NCBI GenBank assembly: GCA_019429005.1
Contig: JAHYJR010000006.1
Coordinates: 1-56,302 of the forward strand
Direction: 5' to 3'
Source of the DNA: Nanobdellati archaeon
GTDB lineage: Archaea > EX4484-52 > GLR71
Length of the DNA: 56,302 nucleotides
Position 1 is the stretch's first letter, and every line of letters starts with the position of its first letter. Both the position numbers and the translations under genes were made by a program. This document shows positions 35,338-42,139 of this stretch, one piece after another. Under the pieces are notes generated by a model. That model searched no databases, was not told the DNA's origin, and saw only the letters and a list, made by a program, of their open reading frames with translations.

Positions 35338-35670
35338 TCACTTACGTTTTATATTCCAGCTTGGTTTTGTCATTATTTTATTTATTATGCTTTTTAGCAT
35401 TTCGTCATTAATGTTTCCCCGTATCATGCCTTGTTGGAATAATTGCAATATATATACTTGTAATTGCATAGCAAAATCGGGTTTTGTGGCTTTAATGGTT
35501 CCGAGGCGTTTAGAAGCATCAGGTGTGAGTACTTGTGACATTATTTTCCTAAGCTCAGTATCCATTTGTTCTGCTTCATTTAGTTGATTTTGAAACGGGT
35601 TTTGATGCTGCTGGTTTATCTGTTGTTGTTGTAGTAGTCGTCTCTTCCGTAGTTCCTCGAGTTCCGTCAT
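35338..35670 (-). CDS. PDCD5-family DNA-binding protein
   Basis: A 110-residue PDCD5/TFAR19 homologue. The N-terminal helix MTELEELRKRRLLQQQQ is the family opening, a Gln/Asn-rich linker follows, and the core has LTPDASKRLGTIKATKPDFAMQLQ. Archaeal members bind DNA. The start lies inside the 3' end of the S19e gene: the two genes overlap by 95 bases in different frames. Confidence 0.93.
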   Translation of the reverse strand: MTELEELRKRRLLQQQQINQQHQNPFQNQLNEAEQMDTELRKIMSQVLTPDASKRLGTIKATKPDFAMQLQVYILQLFQQGMIRGNINDEMLKSIINKIMTKPSWNIKRK

Positions 35671-36106
35671 CTTTTTTCACTTGTGTTTCTTTTTCTGAAT
35701 TTACTTTTAAAGCCATATTATCTAACATTTTCTGGCCTAATGGTGTAATTGATCTGCCTTTTTTCTCTTTTTTCACAAGGTTTGCAGCCTCAAGTTGTTG
35801 TAAACATTTTCTTATGATGTTTCCAGAACCATCACGTTGTCTTTCTGGTTTGTATCCTCTGTTTTTTCGACCGCCATAAGCTGTTTTGAGTCTTCCAGTA
35901 CCAATTATTTTATTGACATAAACTTTTCTTAATATTGATGCAGCACGAACATACCACCAATCTTTATTAGATGGTACTCTTTCTCTTGAAGAACTGGTTT
36001 TTACGAATGTAGCCCATTCTGGTGCTTTGACATTTTCATTCTTTTTTAATTCTTGTGCTGTTGCTTCTATAAGCTTGTTTGGATTTACATCATATACAGT
36101 AATCAT
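35576..36106 (-). CDS. rps19e: 30S ribosomal protein S19e with Thr/Lys-rich tail
   Basis: Residues about 1-140 are S19e (eS19): VYDVNPNKLIEATAQELKK, APEWATFVKTSSSRERVP, WWYVRAASILRKVYV and TAYGGRKNRGYKPER. The last ~35 residues are a disordered tail with a run of seven Thr and KP/SK repeats. This tail is encoded by the same bases as the start of the PDCD5 gene in the +1 frame, so the tail looks overprinted. GGTG precedes ATG 36106. Confidence 0.94.
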   Translation of the reverse strand: MITVYDVNPNKLIEATAQELKKNENVKAPEWATFVKTSSSRERVPSNKDWWYVRAASILRKVYVNKIIGTGRLKTAYGGRKNRGYKPERQRDGSGNIIRKCLQQLEAANLVKKEKKGRSITPLGQKMLDNMALKVNSEKETQVKKDDGTRGTTEETTTTTTTDKPAASKPVSKSTK

Positions 36107-36194
36107 TATTTACACCGTCTTTTTTATTTTTCAGAAATTAGCATAGTTCGCTATCTCATAATTATAAAACTATAATTAATTATGAGTGATACAT

Positions 36195-36548
36195 TTATAA
36201 ATCTTGCTTTTTTCGTTTTTGTTTTATTTCCGTTATATATGGTATTCGTTTGATATTTTTACATTCAAGGCATGTTATTATTATTTGATGTTTTTCTGAA
36301 TCTATTCTATGTCTTGAATTTGTTCCCAATTTGAAGAATGTATTACATTTTCTACAAAATTGTCTTTTATATGGTAAAGGTATTGGCAAATTAAACTTTT
36401 TTCCAATATATCTTGCAATTGTTACATATCTTTTTGCTAAGGTTGGTTCTTGTTTTTTTGCTTCTGAAAAAAGTATCTTTATCCTTTCAAGTGCAAGATC
36501 TTTTTGCCAGTTTGGTTTCTTACCTCTTTGAATTTTCTTGAAAGCCAT
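36195..36548 (-). CDS. rnp4: RNase P protein component 4 (Rpp21/Rpr2)
   Basis: A 117-residue basic protein. N-terminal helices contain ALERIKILFSEAKKQEP and AKRYVTIARYIGKKFNL; the zinc ribbon is RQFCRKCNTFF...ITCLECKNIKR with two CxxC pairs, typical of Rpp21. It assists the RNase P RNA in trimming tRNA 5' ends. A TATA-like TTTATAAATATA on the minus strand about 25-35 bases upstream suggests a short leader. Confidence 0.94.
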   Translation of the reverse strand: MAFKKIQRGKKPNWQKDLALERIKILFSEAKKQEPTLAKRYVTIARYIGKKFNLPIPLPYKRQFCRKCNTFFKLGTNSRHRIDSEKHQIIITCLECKNIKRIPYITEIKQKRKKQDL

Positions 36549-36589
36549 TGGTTTATTAATATCTGTATATATTTATAAACGTTATTTGA

Positions 36590-37168
36590 TTATCTTAATT
36601 TTGGTTTTAGGTTTGCGTTTTTCATGTATTCTTTTATTTTTTCTATGTGGTTATCTCTGGTTATTCCATAGATGTTTGAATCAAGAAGTGCATCTTTTAT
36701 CTTTTCTTTTGTTATTGTGTTTGTTTTTATGCTGTAATCGTTGAAAATGCCACTGTTTCTATTGTCTGTGAAAGTGTCATAATTATCATATATAGAATCA
36801 CGTATCTGTGCCGTTATGGTCTGGGTCAAGTGCTCATCATCTATGTCATATATTATATGTACTAGTTCGTGTGTTATCTGTGCGATTGTTTCATTGTCAT
36901 CTAAGTCGTTGTCCATACAAATTGTGTTGATTCCGTCAATTTTATGTGCAAAGCTTGCATAGAGATTTTCCCCTTTTGTTTTGATTTTTGTTGGTACAAA
37001 TCCTGCGTATATATCAATTTGACTTGTTTTTTTAGTTTTATGGATATATCCGAAATTTTCAAGAAAATCGTAGACTGCTAATGTGTATTTTTGCATATCA
37101 TTATGTTTTTTGCTTCTTAATAGGATTGTGCAGTATTCTTTGTTGTTTATTGGACTTATTATTTCCAT
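36590..37168 (-). CDS. Putative zinc metallopeptidase-like protein (HELVH)
   Basis: A 192-residue protein of unknown family with the zincin motif HELVH followed by IIYDIDDEHL (about residues 99-114), giving two His and a Glu, plus a downstream Asp/Glu/His that could be the third ligand. The rest is charged. No signal peptide, so it may be cytoplasmic. The same frame is open upstream of ATG 37168 for 30 more codons, then has TAA at 37259-37261 preceded by 13 codons from ATG 37300, so the original protein may have been longer (see findings). Confidence 0.6.
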   Translation of the reverse strand: MEIISPINNKEYCTILLRSKKHNDMQKYTLAVYDFLENFGYIHKTKKTSQIDIYAGFVPTKIKTKGENLYASFAHKIDGINTICMDNDLDDNETIAQITHELVHIIYDIDDEHLTQTITAQIRDSIYDNYDTFTDNRNSGIFNDYSIKTNTITKEKIKDALLDSNIYGITRDNHIEKIKEYMKNANLKPKLR

Positions 37169-37328
37169 TTCTTTATGTCCAATATTGTTTGTTTTAAGAT
37201 AATCTCTCTTTTTTTTAAGATCTGTTATGTTTCTTAGTTCATTTACGCTAGAATATAGTTAGTCTTCTTTGACTTCCTTATTATGTTTTATAATTGTCAT
37301 AATAATTCCCTTATTTTTAAAAAAAGTA

Positions 37329-37402
37329 TACGGTAGCCGAGATTTGAACTCGGGCCACCACCGTGGCAGGGTGGGATCGTAACCAGACTTGACTACTACC
37401 GC
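37329..37402 (-). tRNA. tRNA-Gly(GCC)
   Basis: On the minus strand: acceptor GCGGTAG/CTACCGT, anticodon stem CCACC/GGTGG with loop CTGCCAC (anticodon GCC), T arm CCGAG-TTCAAAT-CTCGG and discriminator A. No intron; CCA is not encoded. A TATA-like element (AAAATATATAAAAG on the minus strand) lies about 30 bases upstream. Confidence 0.95.
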
Positions 37403-37497
37403 ATCATTAGTTAATATTTGTATAGGTCTTTTATATATTTTATGTTATTTTTAACAGCTTGGGCTCTATTTGGTATATATAAAATATAGAATATGTT

Positions 37498-37686
37498 CTA
37501 TGATTTTCTAACCATACCTATACTGTGCTTATTTTGCCATGCGTGTTGTATAATACTTGGGCTTTTACCAAAACCACATGCGCTACATTCTTTATCTGTC
37601 TTATGGTATGAATGGTTTCCGCATCTTCTGCAGTTTGTATGCACAGTTTTGTTTCTTTTTCCAAATGATGGCTTTCCTTTTGTCAT
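37498..37686 (-). CDS. rpl37e: 50S ribosomal protein L37e
   Basis: A 62-residue zinc-binding ribosomal protein: GKPSFGKRNKTVHTNCRRCG, HSYHKTDKECSACGFGKSP, with two CxxC pairs. Length and motifs are typical for eL37. GGTTGATTAC precedes the ATG. It pairs with LSm upstream, the usual archaeal arrangement. Confidence 0.96.
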   Translation of the reverse strand: MTKGKPSFGKRNKTVHTNCRRCGNHSYHKTDKECSACGFGKSPSIIQHAWQNKHSIGMVRKS

Positions 37687-37748
37687 ATGTAATCAACCGT
37701 TAATATATAGTACTTTTTTCTTTTAGATTATTTATTGTAGTAATCTTT

Positions 37749-37976
37749 TTATTTAGATGGTGCAATGTATGTTATATTATCTCCACGGATAAGTATCTTT
37801 CCAACTTCTTTTTCTATATTTGTGTTGGTGTCTGTTATTTTTGCATTATCGAGCCACATGTTTAGGTGTAGATCATATGCTTTAATTTCACCAGAAACAT
37901 TTGTCATGTTTCTTAGCTTAATCATAACTCTTTTTCCTTTGGATTTTTCAAGTATATCGATTGGTCTGTTGTTCAT
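37749..37976 (-). CDS. Sm-like (LSm/SmAP) RNA-binding protein
   Basis: A 75-residue Sm fold protein. Sm1: KGKRVMIKLRNMTNVSGEIKA and YDLHLNMWLDNA; Sm2: GKILIRGDNITYIAP, with the RGD/N motif that contacts uridine-rich RNA. Archaeal SmAP forms rings that bind U-rich RNA. GGTTTTAAAT precedes the ATG. It is co-transcribed with rpl37e. Confidence 0.95.
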   Translation of the reverse strand: MNNRPIDILEKSKGKRVMIKLRNMTNVSGEIKAYDLHLNMWLDNAKITDTNTNIEKEVGKILIRGDNITYIAPSK

Positions 37977-38037
37977 ATTTAAAACCTTGTATATAACATC
38001 TTATTAGTTTAATAAGATACAGAAATACTTATAAAAG

Positions 38038-38120
38038 TATTTATTCGTTTATGTGTATCTAAGATATAGATATATATATAAAATTATTTATTCGTTTATG
38101 TGTATCTAAGATATAGATAT
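38038..38120. repeat. 36-bp direct repeat, two copies
   Basis: Two identical 36-bp sequences (38038-38073 and 38085-38120), containing TTATTCGTTTATGTGTATC, stand 47 bases apart between the divergent LSm and S8e genes; a shorter third relic (ATTCGTTTA) is near 38137. The unit contains TATA-like and inverted ATATAGATAT sequence, so duplication may have doubled a promoter or operator. Confidence 0.9.
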
Positions 38121-38181
38121 GTTTATAAAAGTAATATTCGTTTAAATATGTCTAATAATTTTTAAAATCGGTGAATTTATA

Positions 38182-38556
38182 ATGGGCGTATGGCACTTAA
38201 AATCTAAAAGGAAATCTACAGGCGGAAAGCTTACAGTTGGACATAAAAAGAAGAAATGTGAATTAGGACGAAATCCTACAAGGACACTTTTGGGTGCTTT
38301 GAAGAAATTTACAGTTAAAGCTAGAGGCTATTGCAAAAAGATTGCTTTGAAATCTTCAGACACAATCAATGTTTCAGATGGTCCTACTCGTTTTTTAGCT
38401 AAAATTGTTAAAGTTGTTGAGAATAAGGCTAATCCTCAGTATGTTAAATTAGGTGTTATAACTAAAGGTGCAGTACTTGAGACTGATAAAGGTAATGTTG
38501 TTGTTACATCAAGACCTGGTCAAGATGGCGTATTAAATGGCAAGCTTGTCAAATAA
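38182..38556 (+). CDS. rps8e: 30S ribosomal protein S8e
   Basis: A 124-residue S8e (eS8): N-terminal WHLKSKRKSTGGKLTVGHKK, ELGRNPTRTLLG, ANPQYVKLGVITKGA and TSRPGQDGVLNGKLV. The length is normal for archaea. GGTG lies eight bases before the ATG, with TATA-like GTTTAAATATG at about 38140-38150. Confidence 0.97.
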   Translation: MGVWHLKSKRKSTGGKLTVGHKKKKCELGRNPTRTLLGALKKFTVKARGYCKKIALKSSDTINVSDGPTRFLAKIVKVVENKANPQYVKLGVITKGAVLETDKGNVVVTSRPGQDGVLNGKLVK

Positions 38557-38604
38557 TCGCTATCTATATATAGTTCTTGCAGCGAAATACTTTTGTGATA
38601 TATA

Positions 38605-38883
38605 ATGGTTAATTTTCCAGATATAAGCAATACTAATTACTTTACTAATCGTTCTCTTCCAAATAAGGAGGGTGAGATGACTGGTAAGATTTTGATGTTT
38701 CGAGAGAAAGGTAAAGAAGAATATCATCTTATTATGACATGCCCTTTCTGTGGTCATGAGCAGGAAAGAGATGAGGCTTTTGAGAAAAAACCTTTCCGTC
38801 CTAAATGCTCATCTTGCACTAAAAGCATTTTGATATCAAAGCTTAAGGATGCAGGTAAGAGTAAGAAGAAAAAGAAGGAATAA
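38605..38883 (+). CDS. Zinc-ribbon protein of unknown function
   Basis: A 92-residue protein with one zinc ribbon: TCPFCGHEQERD and PKCSSCTKSIL, and a strongly basic Lys-rich C terminus (GKSKKKKKE). It may bind nucleic acid. A shorter start at ATG 38677 (MTGKILMFREKGK) with GGTGAG just upstream is plausible and would give 68 residues. No family is recognised. Confidence 0.6.
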   Translation: MVNFPDISNTNYFTNRSLPNKEGEMTGKILMFREKGKEEYHLIMTCPFCGHEQERDEAFEKKPFRPKCSSCTKSILISKLKDAGKSKKKKKE

Positions 38884-39008
38884 TCTTCTTTTTTATTTTT
38901 TTTATGAAAAATATATAAAAGCTTAGTTAAAAATATCAAACAGATACACGATTTTTGATGTAAATTTAAAAAGCTTTAAAAAACTTTAGACTTAATATAT
39001 TGATTATT

Positions 39009-39083
39009 GCCTTGATAGCTCAGCCTGGTTTGAGCGGCTGATTTGTAATCAGCAGGCCGGGGGTTCGAATCCCTCTCAAGGCT
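39009..39083 (+). tRNA. tRNA-Thr(TGT)
   Basis: Acceptor GCCTTGA/TCAAGGC, D arm GCTC...GAGC, anticodon stem GCTGA/TCAGC with loop TTTGTAA (anticodon TGT), T arm GGGGG-TTCGAAT-CCCTC, discriminator T. No intron. An A/T-rich TATA-like element (CTTTAAAAAA) lies about 27-35 bases upstream. An accessory region begins immediately after it. Confidence 0.95.
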
Positions 39084-39367
39084 TTTAACTTTTAATTCTT
39101 TAGGTTTGACGTTTAAAAGGTCACTGATGCATTCTTTCAGATTGTAATATCTTTATTGATACGGGTATGATTGGTTCGGATGTAAGGGCTGTGTCTTATG
39201 ATGACGTTGAGGATCTTGTTCAACAAGATGATGAATGTTGTCAAGGTTGAGATACAGAACGATTTGGATGCTTTGTGGAGGGTTAGGGATGGTTCTTAAG
39301 TCTTACAGATAATTTACCTATTGATTTGCAGAATAATTTGATTTTAAATCGGAGTACACTCAAAAAT
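39084..39367. other. Region without an intact gene after tRNA-Thr
   Basis: Short open stretches exist, such as VEIQNDLDALWRVRDGS in one plus-strand frame and SYDDVEDLVQQDDECC in another, which look like fragments of a decayed gene, but no family can be named. No tRNA-end direct repeat was seen that would prove integration. Confidence 0.4.
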
Positions 39368-39574
39368 TTATCTTAAAATATATGAATCAACTTTAGTGAT
39401 GTATAATAATCCCCAGACTAAAAGTATTCCAGTCAAAATTGCTTAACCACCAATTTCAAAAGATTTTTCAATAAAATAATTACTTAATCCTATGGTAAAT
39501 AGAATAATCGTAAAGATAAATGTTTTTGGTCCTCTATTGTTAAGATATTTTTCAATTTTATTTGTGTTTTCCAT
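39368..39574 (-). pseudogene. Small two-helix membrane protein with in-frame TAA
   Basis: From ATG 39574 the minus strand codes for an N-terminal charged stretch and a first membrane helix (FIFTIILFTIGLSNYFI), hits TAA at 39443-39445, then continues in the same frame with a second helix (AILTGILLVWGLLYITKV) to TAA at 39368. The length (68 codons) and the helix-loop-helix plan are those of one small membrane protein, so a single nonsense change seems to have split it. Confidence 0.55.
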
Positions 39575-39822
39575 ATAAATCACTCTAAAATCAATTACAA
39601 TAATTTTATTTTTTTATAAATCGTTAATTTTTTGTGGTTATTTTTGCAATAAAAACGTTTTATTTTTCTTTTAATTTTAACTTTTTTAAACATAAGTAAT
39701 TATATTTAATTTTTGTAAACTATGTGTCTTTAGACAACTAACTGTTAAATTTAATTAACAGTTGTAAATATTTCTTAACAATCAAAACATATATATATAT
39801 TACTGTTAATAAATATTAACAC

Positions 39823-40326
39823 ATGTTAAAAATACTTAACGATTTACAGTTATTTTTTGAAGATAATTATAGACGAATCCATGTTCGAGAATATGCAATT
39901 ATACAAAAAATAAGTCCTCCGACAGCATCAAAAAACTTAGAAGAACTGCACAAAAAACAACTGCTCAAAAAAGAAATTGATAAGCAATACTTCTACTATT
40001 TTGCAAATAAAGATTCTGATATATTAAAAGACTTGCAAAGAGTGTATTATAAACAAAAATTAACTCCATTTCTCAATCATCTAGAAGAAAATATGATAAA
40101 TCCAGTCATTATTCTTTTTGGTTCTTTAGCAAAAACAGAAGCAAAACAAAATTCAGATATAGATATTGCAGTATTTACAACATCAAAAAAAGAAATAAAT
40201 ACAAAACAATTTGAAAAAAATATACAAAGAGAAATTCAATTATTCACATTCAAAACATTAACAGAAGTCCCTGAAGAATTAAAAAATAATATATTGAATG
40301 GGTACATAATGAGAGGGATGTGGTAA
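39823..40326 (+). CDS. Winged-helix MNT-type nucleotidyltransferase (antitoxin-like)
   Basis: A 167-residue protein. Residues about 1-75 form a winged helix (VREYAIIQKISPPTASKNLEEL... KKQLLKKEI). Residues about 88-150 form a minimal nucleotidyltransferase with IILFGSLAKTEAKQNSDIDI (GS...DxD), the active-site pattern. It precedes a HEPN protein by one base. MNT-HEPN pairs act as toxin-antitoxin modules in which MNT adenylylates the HEPN RNase. The coding strand is A-rich, unlike its neighbours. TATA-like ATATATATAT lies at about 39790-39799. Confidence 0.85.
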   Translation: MLKILNDLQLFFEDNYRRIHVREYAIIQKISPPTASKNLEELHKKQLLKKEIDKQYFYYFANKDSDILKDLQRVYYKQKLTPFLNHLEENMINPVIILFGSLAKTEAKQNSDIDIAVFTTSKKEINTKQFEKNIQREIQLFTFKTLTEVPEELKNNILNGYIMRGMW

Positions 40327-40327
40327 A

Positions 40328-40723
40328 ATGGATTGGACTGAATGCATAAAAAGCAGAACTGTAAAAGATGTATCTGAAGATAAAAACAGAATTCAATCAA
40401 TACGAGAGATAGCTTTATTAAAAATAAAATCTGCTAATTTTTTACCAGAGGACCATATAATAAGTAAAATATCGTTATTATATGATGCACTTAGAGAATT
40501 ATTAGAAGCAAAAGCATTAGAAAATGGATATAAAATATATAATCATGAGTGTTATATTGCTTTCTTAAAAGAAATCCTCAACAAATCAAAAGAAGGATAT
40601 TTGTTTGATAATCTTAGAAAAATAAGAAACGGTATAAATTATTATGGTAAAACTGTTGATTCAGAAGATGCCGAAAAAATTATTATAGATCTTAAAAAAT
40701 TAATACAAGAGTTTTTACAATGA
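40328..40723 (+). CDS. HEPN-domain protein (toxin-like)
   Basis: A 131-residue helical protein of the HEPN type. IREIALLKIKSANFL and ISLLYDALRELLEAKALENGYK form the first helices and LFDNLRKIRNGINYYGKTV carries the RNxxxxY/H-like position at the end of the last conserved helix, where the classic HEPN RNase has R-x4-6-H; here Tyr replaces His, so RNase activity is uncertain. Directly follows the MNT gene. Its stop overlaps the ATG of a short frame at 40720. Confidence 0.8.
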   Translation: MDWTECIKSRTVKDVSEDKNRIQSIREIALLKIKSANFLPEDHIISKISLLYDALRELLEAKALENGYKIYNHECYIAFLKEILNKSKEGYLFDNLRKIRNGINYYGKTVDSEDAEKIIIDLKKLIQEFLQ

Positions 40724-40836
40724 AATTCATCGTTGAATAATTAATTATTAGGATTCCTGAATATTACAAAAAAGTGTATTGTCTTTGTGAATTGCTTGGA
40801 ATTGAAAAATCTAAAATTAAAGAATATATTTGTTAG
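40720..40836 (+). pseudogene. Short frame with in-frame TAA after HEPN gene
   Basis: ATG 40720 overlaps the HEPN stop (ATGA). Six codons follow, then TAA at 40738-40740, then 31 codons in the same frame (IRIPEYYKKVYCLCELLGIE... KEYIC) to TAG. It may be the remains of a third gene of the MNT-HEPN operon. Evidence is limited to frame and plausible amino-acid content. Confidence 0.3.
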
Positions 40837-40844
40837 GTGTGTTT

Positions 40845-41900
40845 GTGACTGAATTATTAGATAAAGAAAAAGATCTTAATTTTTTTGATAAGTATCTGTC
40901 TATTTGGGTTGCGTTAAGCATTCTTTTAGGAACTTTTATTGGATATTCTTTTCCAAAATTAGCAGGTATGATGGGTGGGTTTGAAGTTGCAAATGTTTCA
41001 ATACCTATTGCTGTTGTGTTATTAGTAATGATGTATCCTATCATGTTAAAGATATCTTTCGGTGAAATATTTAAAGTCAAAAAGAACCCAAAGCCTTTAG
41101 TCCTTACATTAATTGTTAATTGGGCCATCAAGCCTTTTACAATGGCAGTTATAGCTTGGATTTTTATGCGTATCTTTTTCGCACAGTTAATTCCTTTTGA
41201 GTTACAGAGCGAATATATTGCAGGTATGATACTTTTAGGGTTAGCACCATGTACAGCAATGGTTCTTGTGTGGACAAATCTTGCAAAAGCAAATATCAAT
41301 TATGCATTAGTTCAAGTATCAATCAATGATTTAATTATTTTGGTATTGTTTGCACCTATAGGAGCATTTCTATTAGGGGTTACTACTGGATTTCCAGTAC
41401 CTATTGCTACAATATTTTATTCAGTTCTGTTTTATGTTGCAATACCTTTGGTATTAGCAATGACAACTAGACATTTTTTTGTAAAAAATAAAGGTTTATC
41501 TTGGTTTGAAAACAAGTTTATCAAGAAACTAGAATGGTTTACTCCAGCCGGTTTATTAATCACTTTGGTTTTAATTTTCATATTTCAAGGGGCTAAAATA
41601 ATAGCTTATCCGTTTCATATTATACTTATTGCAATACCTCTGATTCTTCAGACATATTTGATATTTTATATTGGTTATATTGGTGCAAAAATATTGAAAA
41701 TACCTTACGCTGAAGCAGCACCATCAACGTTTATTGGAGCAAGTAACTTTTTTGAACTTTCAGTTGCTGTTGCATTGATATTGTTCGGTATGGAATCTGG
41801 AGCAACACTTGCAACGATAGTAGGTGTATTGGTAGAAGTTCCAATAATGCTATCATTAGTAAAAATCATGAAAAAAAATAAAGATCAATTTTGTTTTTAA
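40845..41900 (+). CDS. ACR3-family arsenite efflux transporter
   Basis: About 351 residues and ten predicted membrane helices. ACR3 motifs: VNWAIKPFTMAVIAW, LLGLAPCTAMVLVWTNLAKA with the conserved Cys, and ASNFFELSVAVAL with VGVLVEVPIMLSLVKI. It exports arsenite (or antimonite) using the membrane potential. No arsC or ArsR regulator is next to it. No ATG is available: GTG 40845 is used; TTG 40830 and GTG 40839 are in frame. Confidence 0.92.
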   Translation: MTELLDKEKDLNFFDKYLSIWVALSILLGTFIGYSFPKLAGMMGGFEVANVSIPIAVVLLVMMYPIMLKISFGEIFKVKKNPKPLVLTLIVNWAIKPFTMAVIAWIFMRIFFAQLIPFELQSEYIAGMILLGLAPCTAMVLVWTNLAKANINYALVQVSINDLIILVLFAPIGAFLLGVTTGFPVPIATIFYSVLFYVAIPLVLAMTTRHFFVKNKGLSWFENKFIKKLEWFTPAGLLITLVLIFIFQGAKIIAYPFHIILIAIPLILQTYLIFYIGYIGAKILKIPYAEAAPSTFIGASNFFELSVAVALILFGMESGATLATIVGVLVEVPIMLSLVKIMKKNKDQFCF

Positions 41901-42108
41901 ATTGTGTTCTGTTTTAATTTGTTTTTTCATATTCTGTATTTTTGGAGTATCTTATCGCTTTTTTAACGCGATTTTTATTGATTTTTCAGCAATCTTATCT
42001 TCTAATTTTATTTTCAGACTTAACTGATTCAATATAACTTAAAATTATATGAACTTTTGTTCGTTTTAGATTAGATATAGTATTGTTATTTTTTTGTTTT
42101 CAAAAAAC

Positions 42109-42116
42109 CTTTAAAT
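42109..42116 (+). promoter_or_regulatory. TATA box for leaderless helicase gene
   Basis: CTTTAAAT preceded by an AAAAAAC BRE-like stretch, centred 28 bases before ATG 42140, which is the expected distance for a leaderless archaeal transcript. Confidence 0.65.
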
Positions 42117-42139
42117 CCCTCGCCACCTAATTATTATCC

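Noticed and set aside
39009-39822. Integrated element with attachment site at tRNA-Thr
   Set aside because: Although gene fragments and a toxin-antitoxin-like pair follow the tRNA, I found no second copy of the tRNA 3' end and no integrase.
40817-41299. 160-codon minus-strand frame
   Set aside because: Antisense of the ACR3 transporter gene, whose family motifs are clear.
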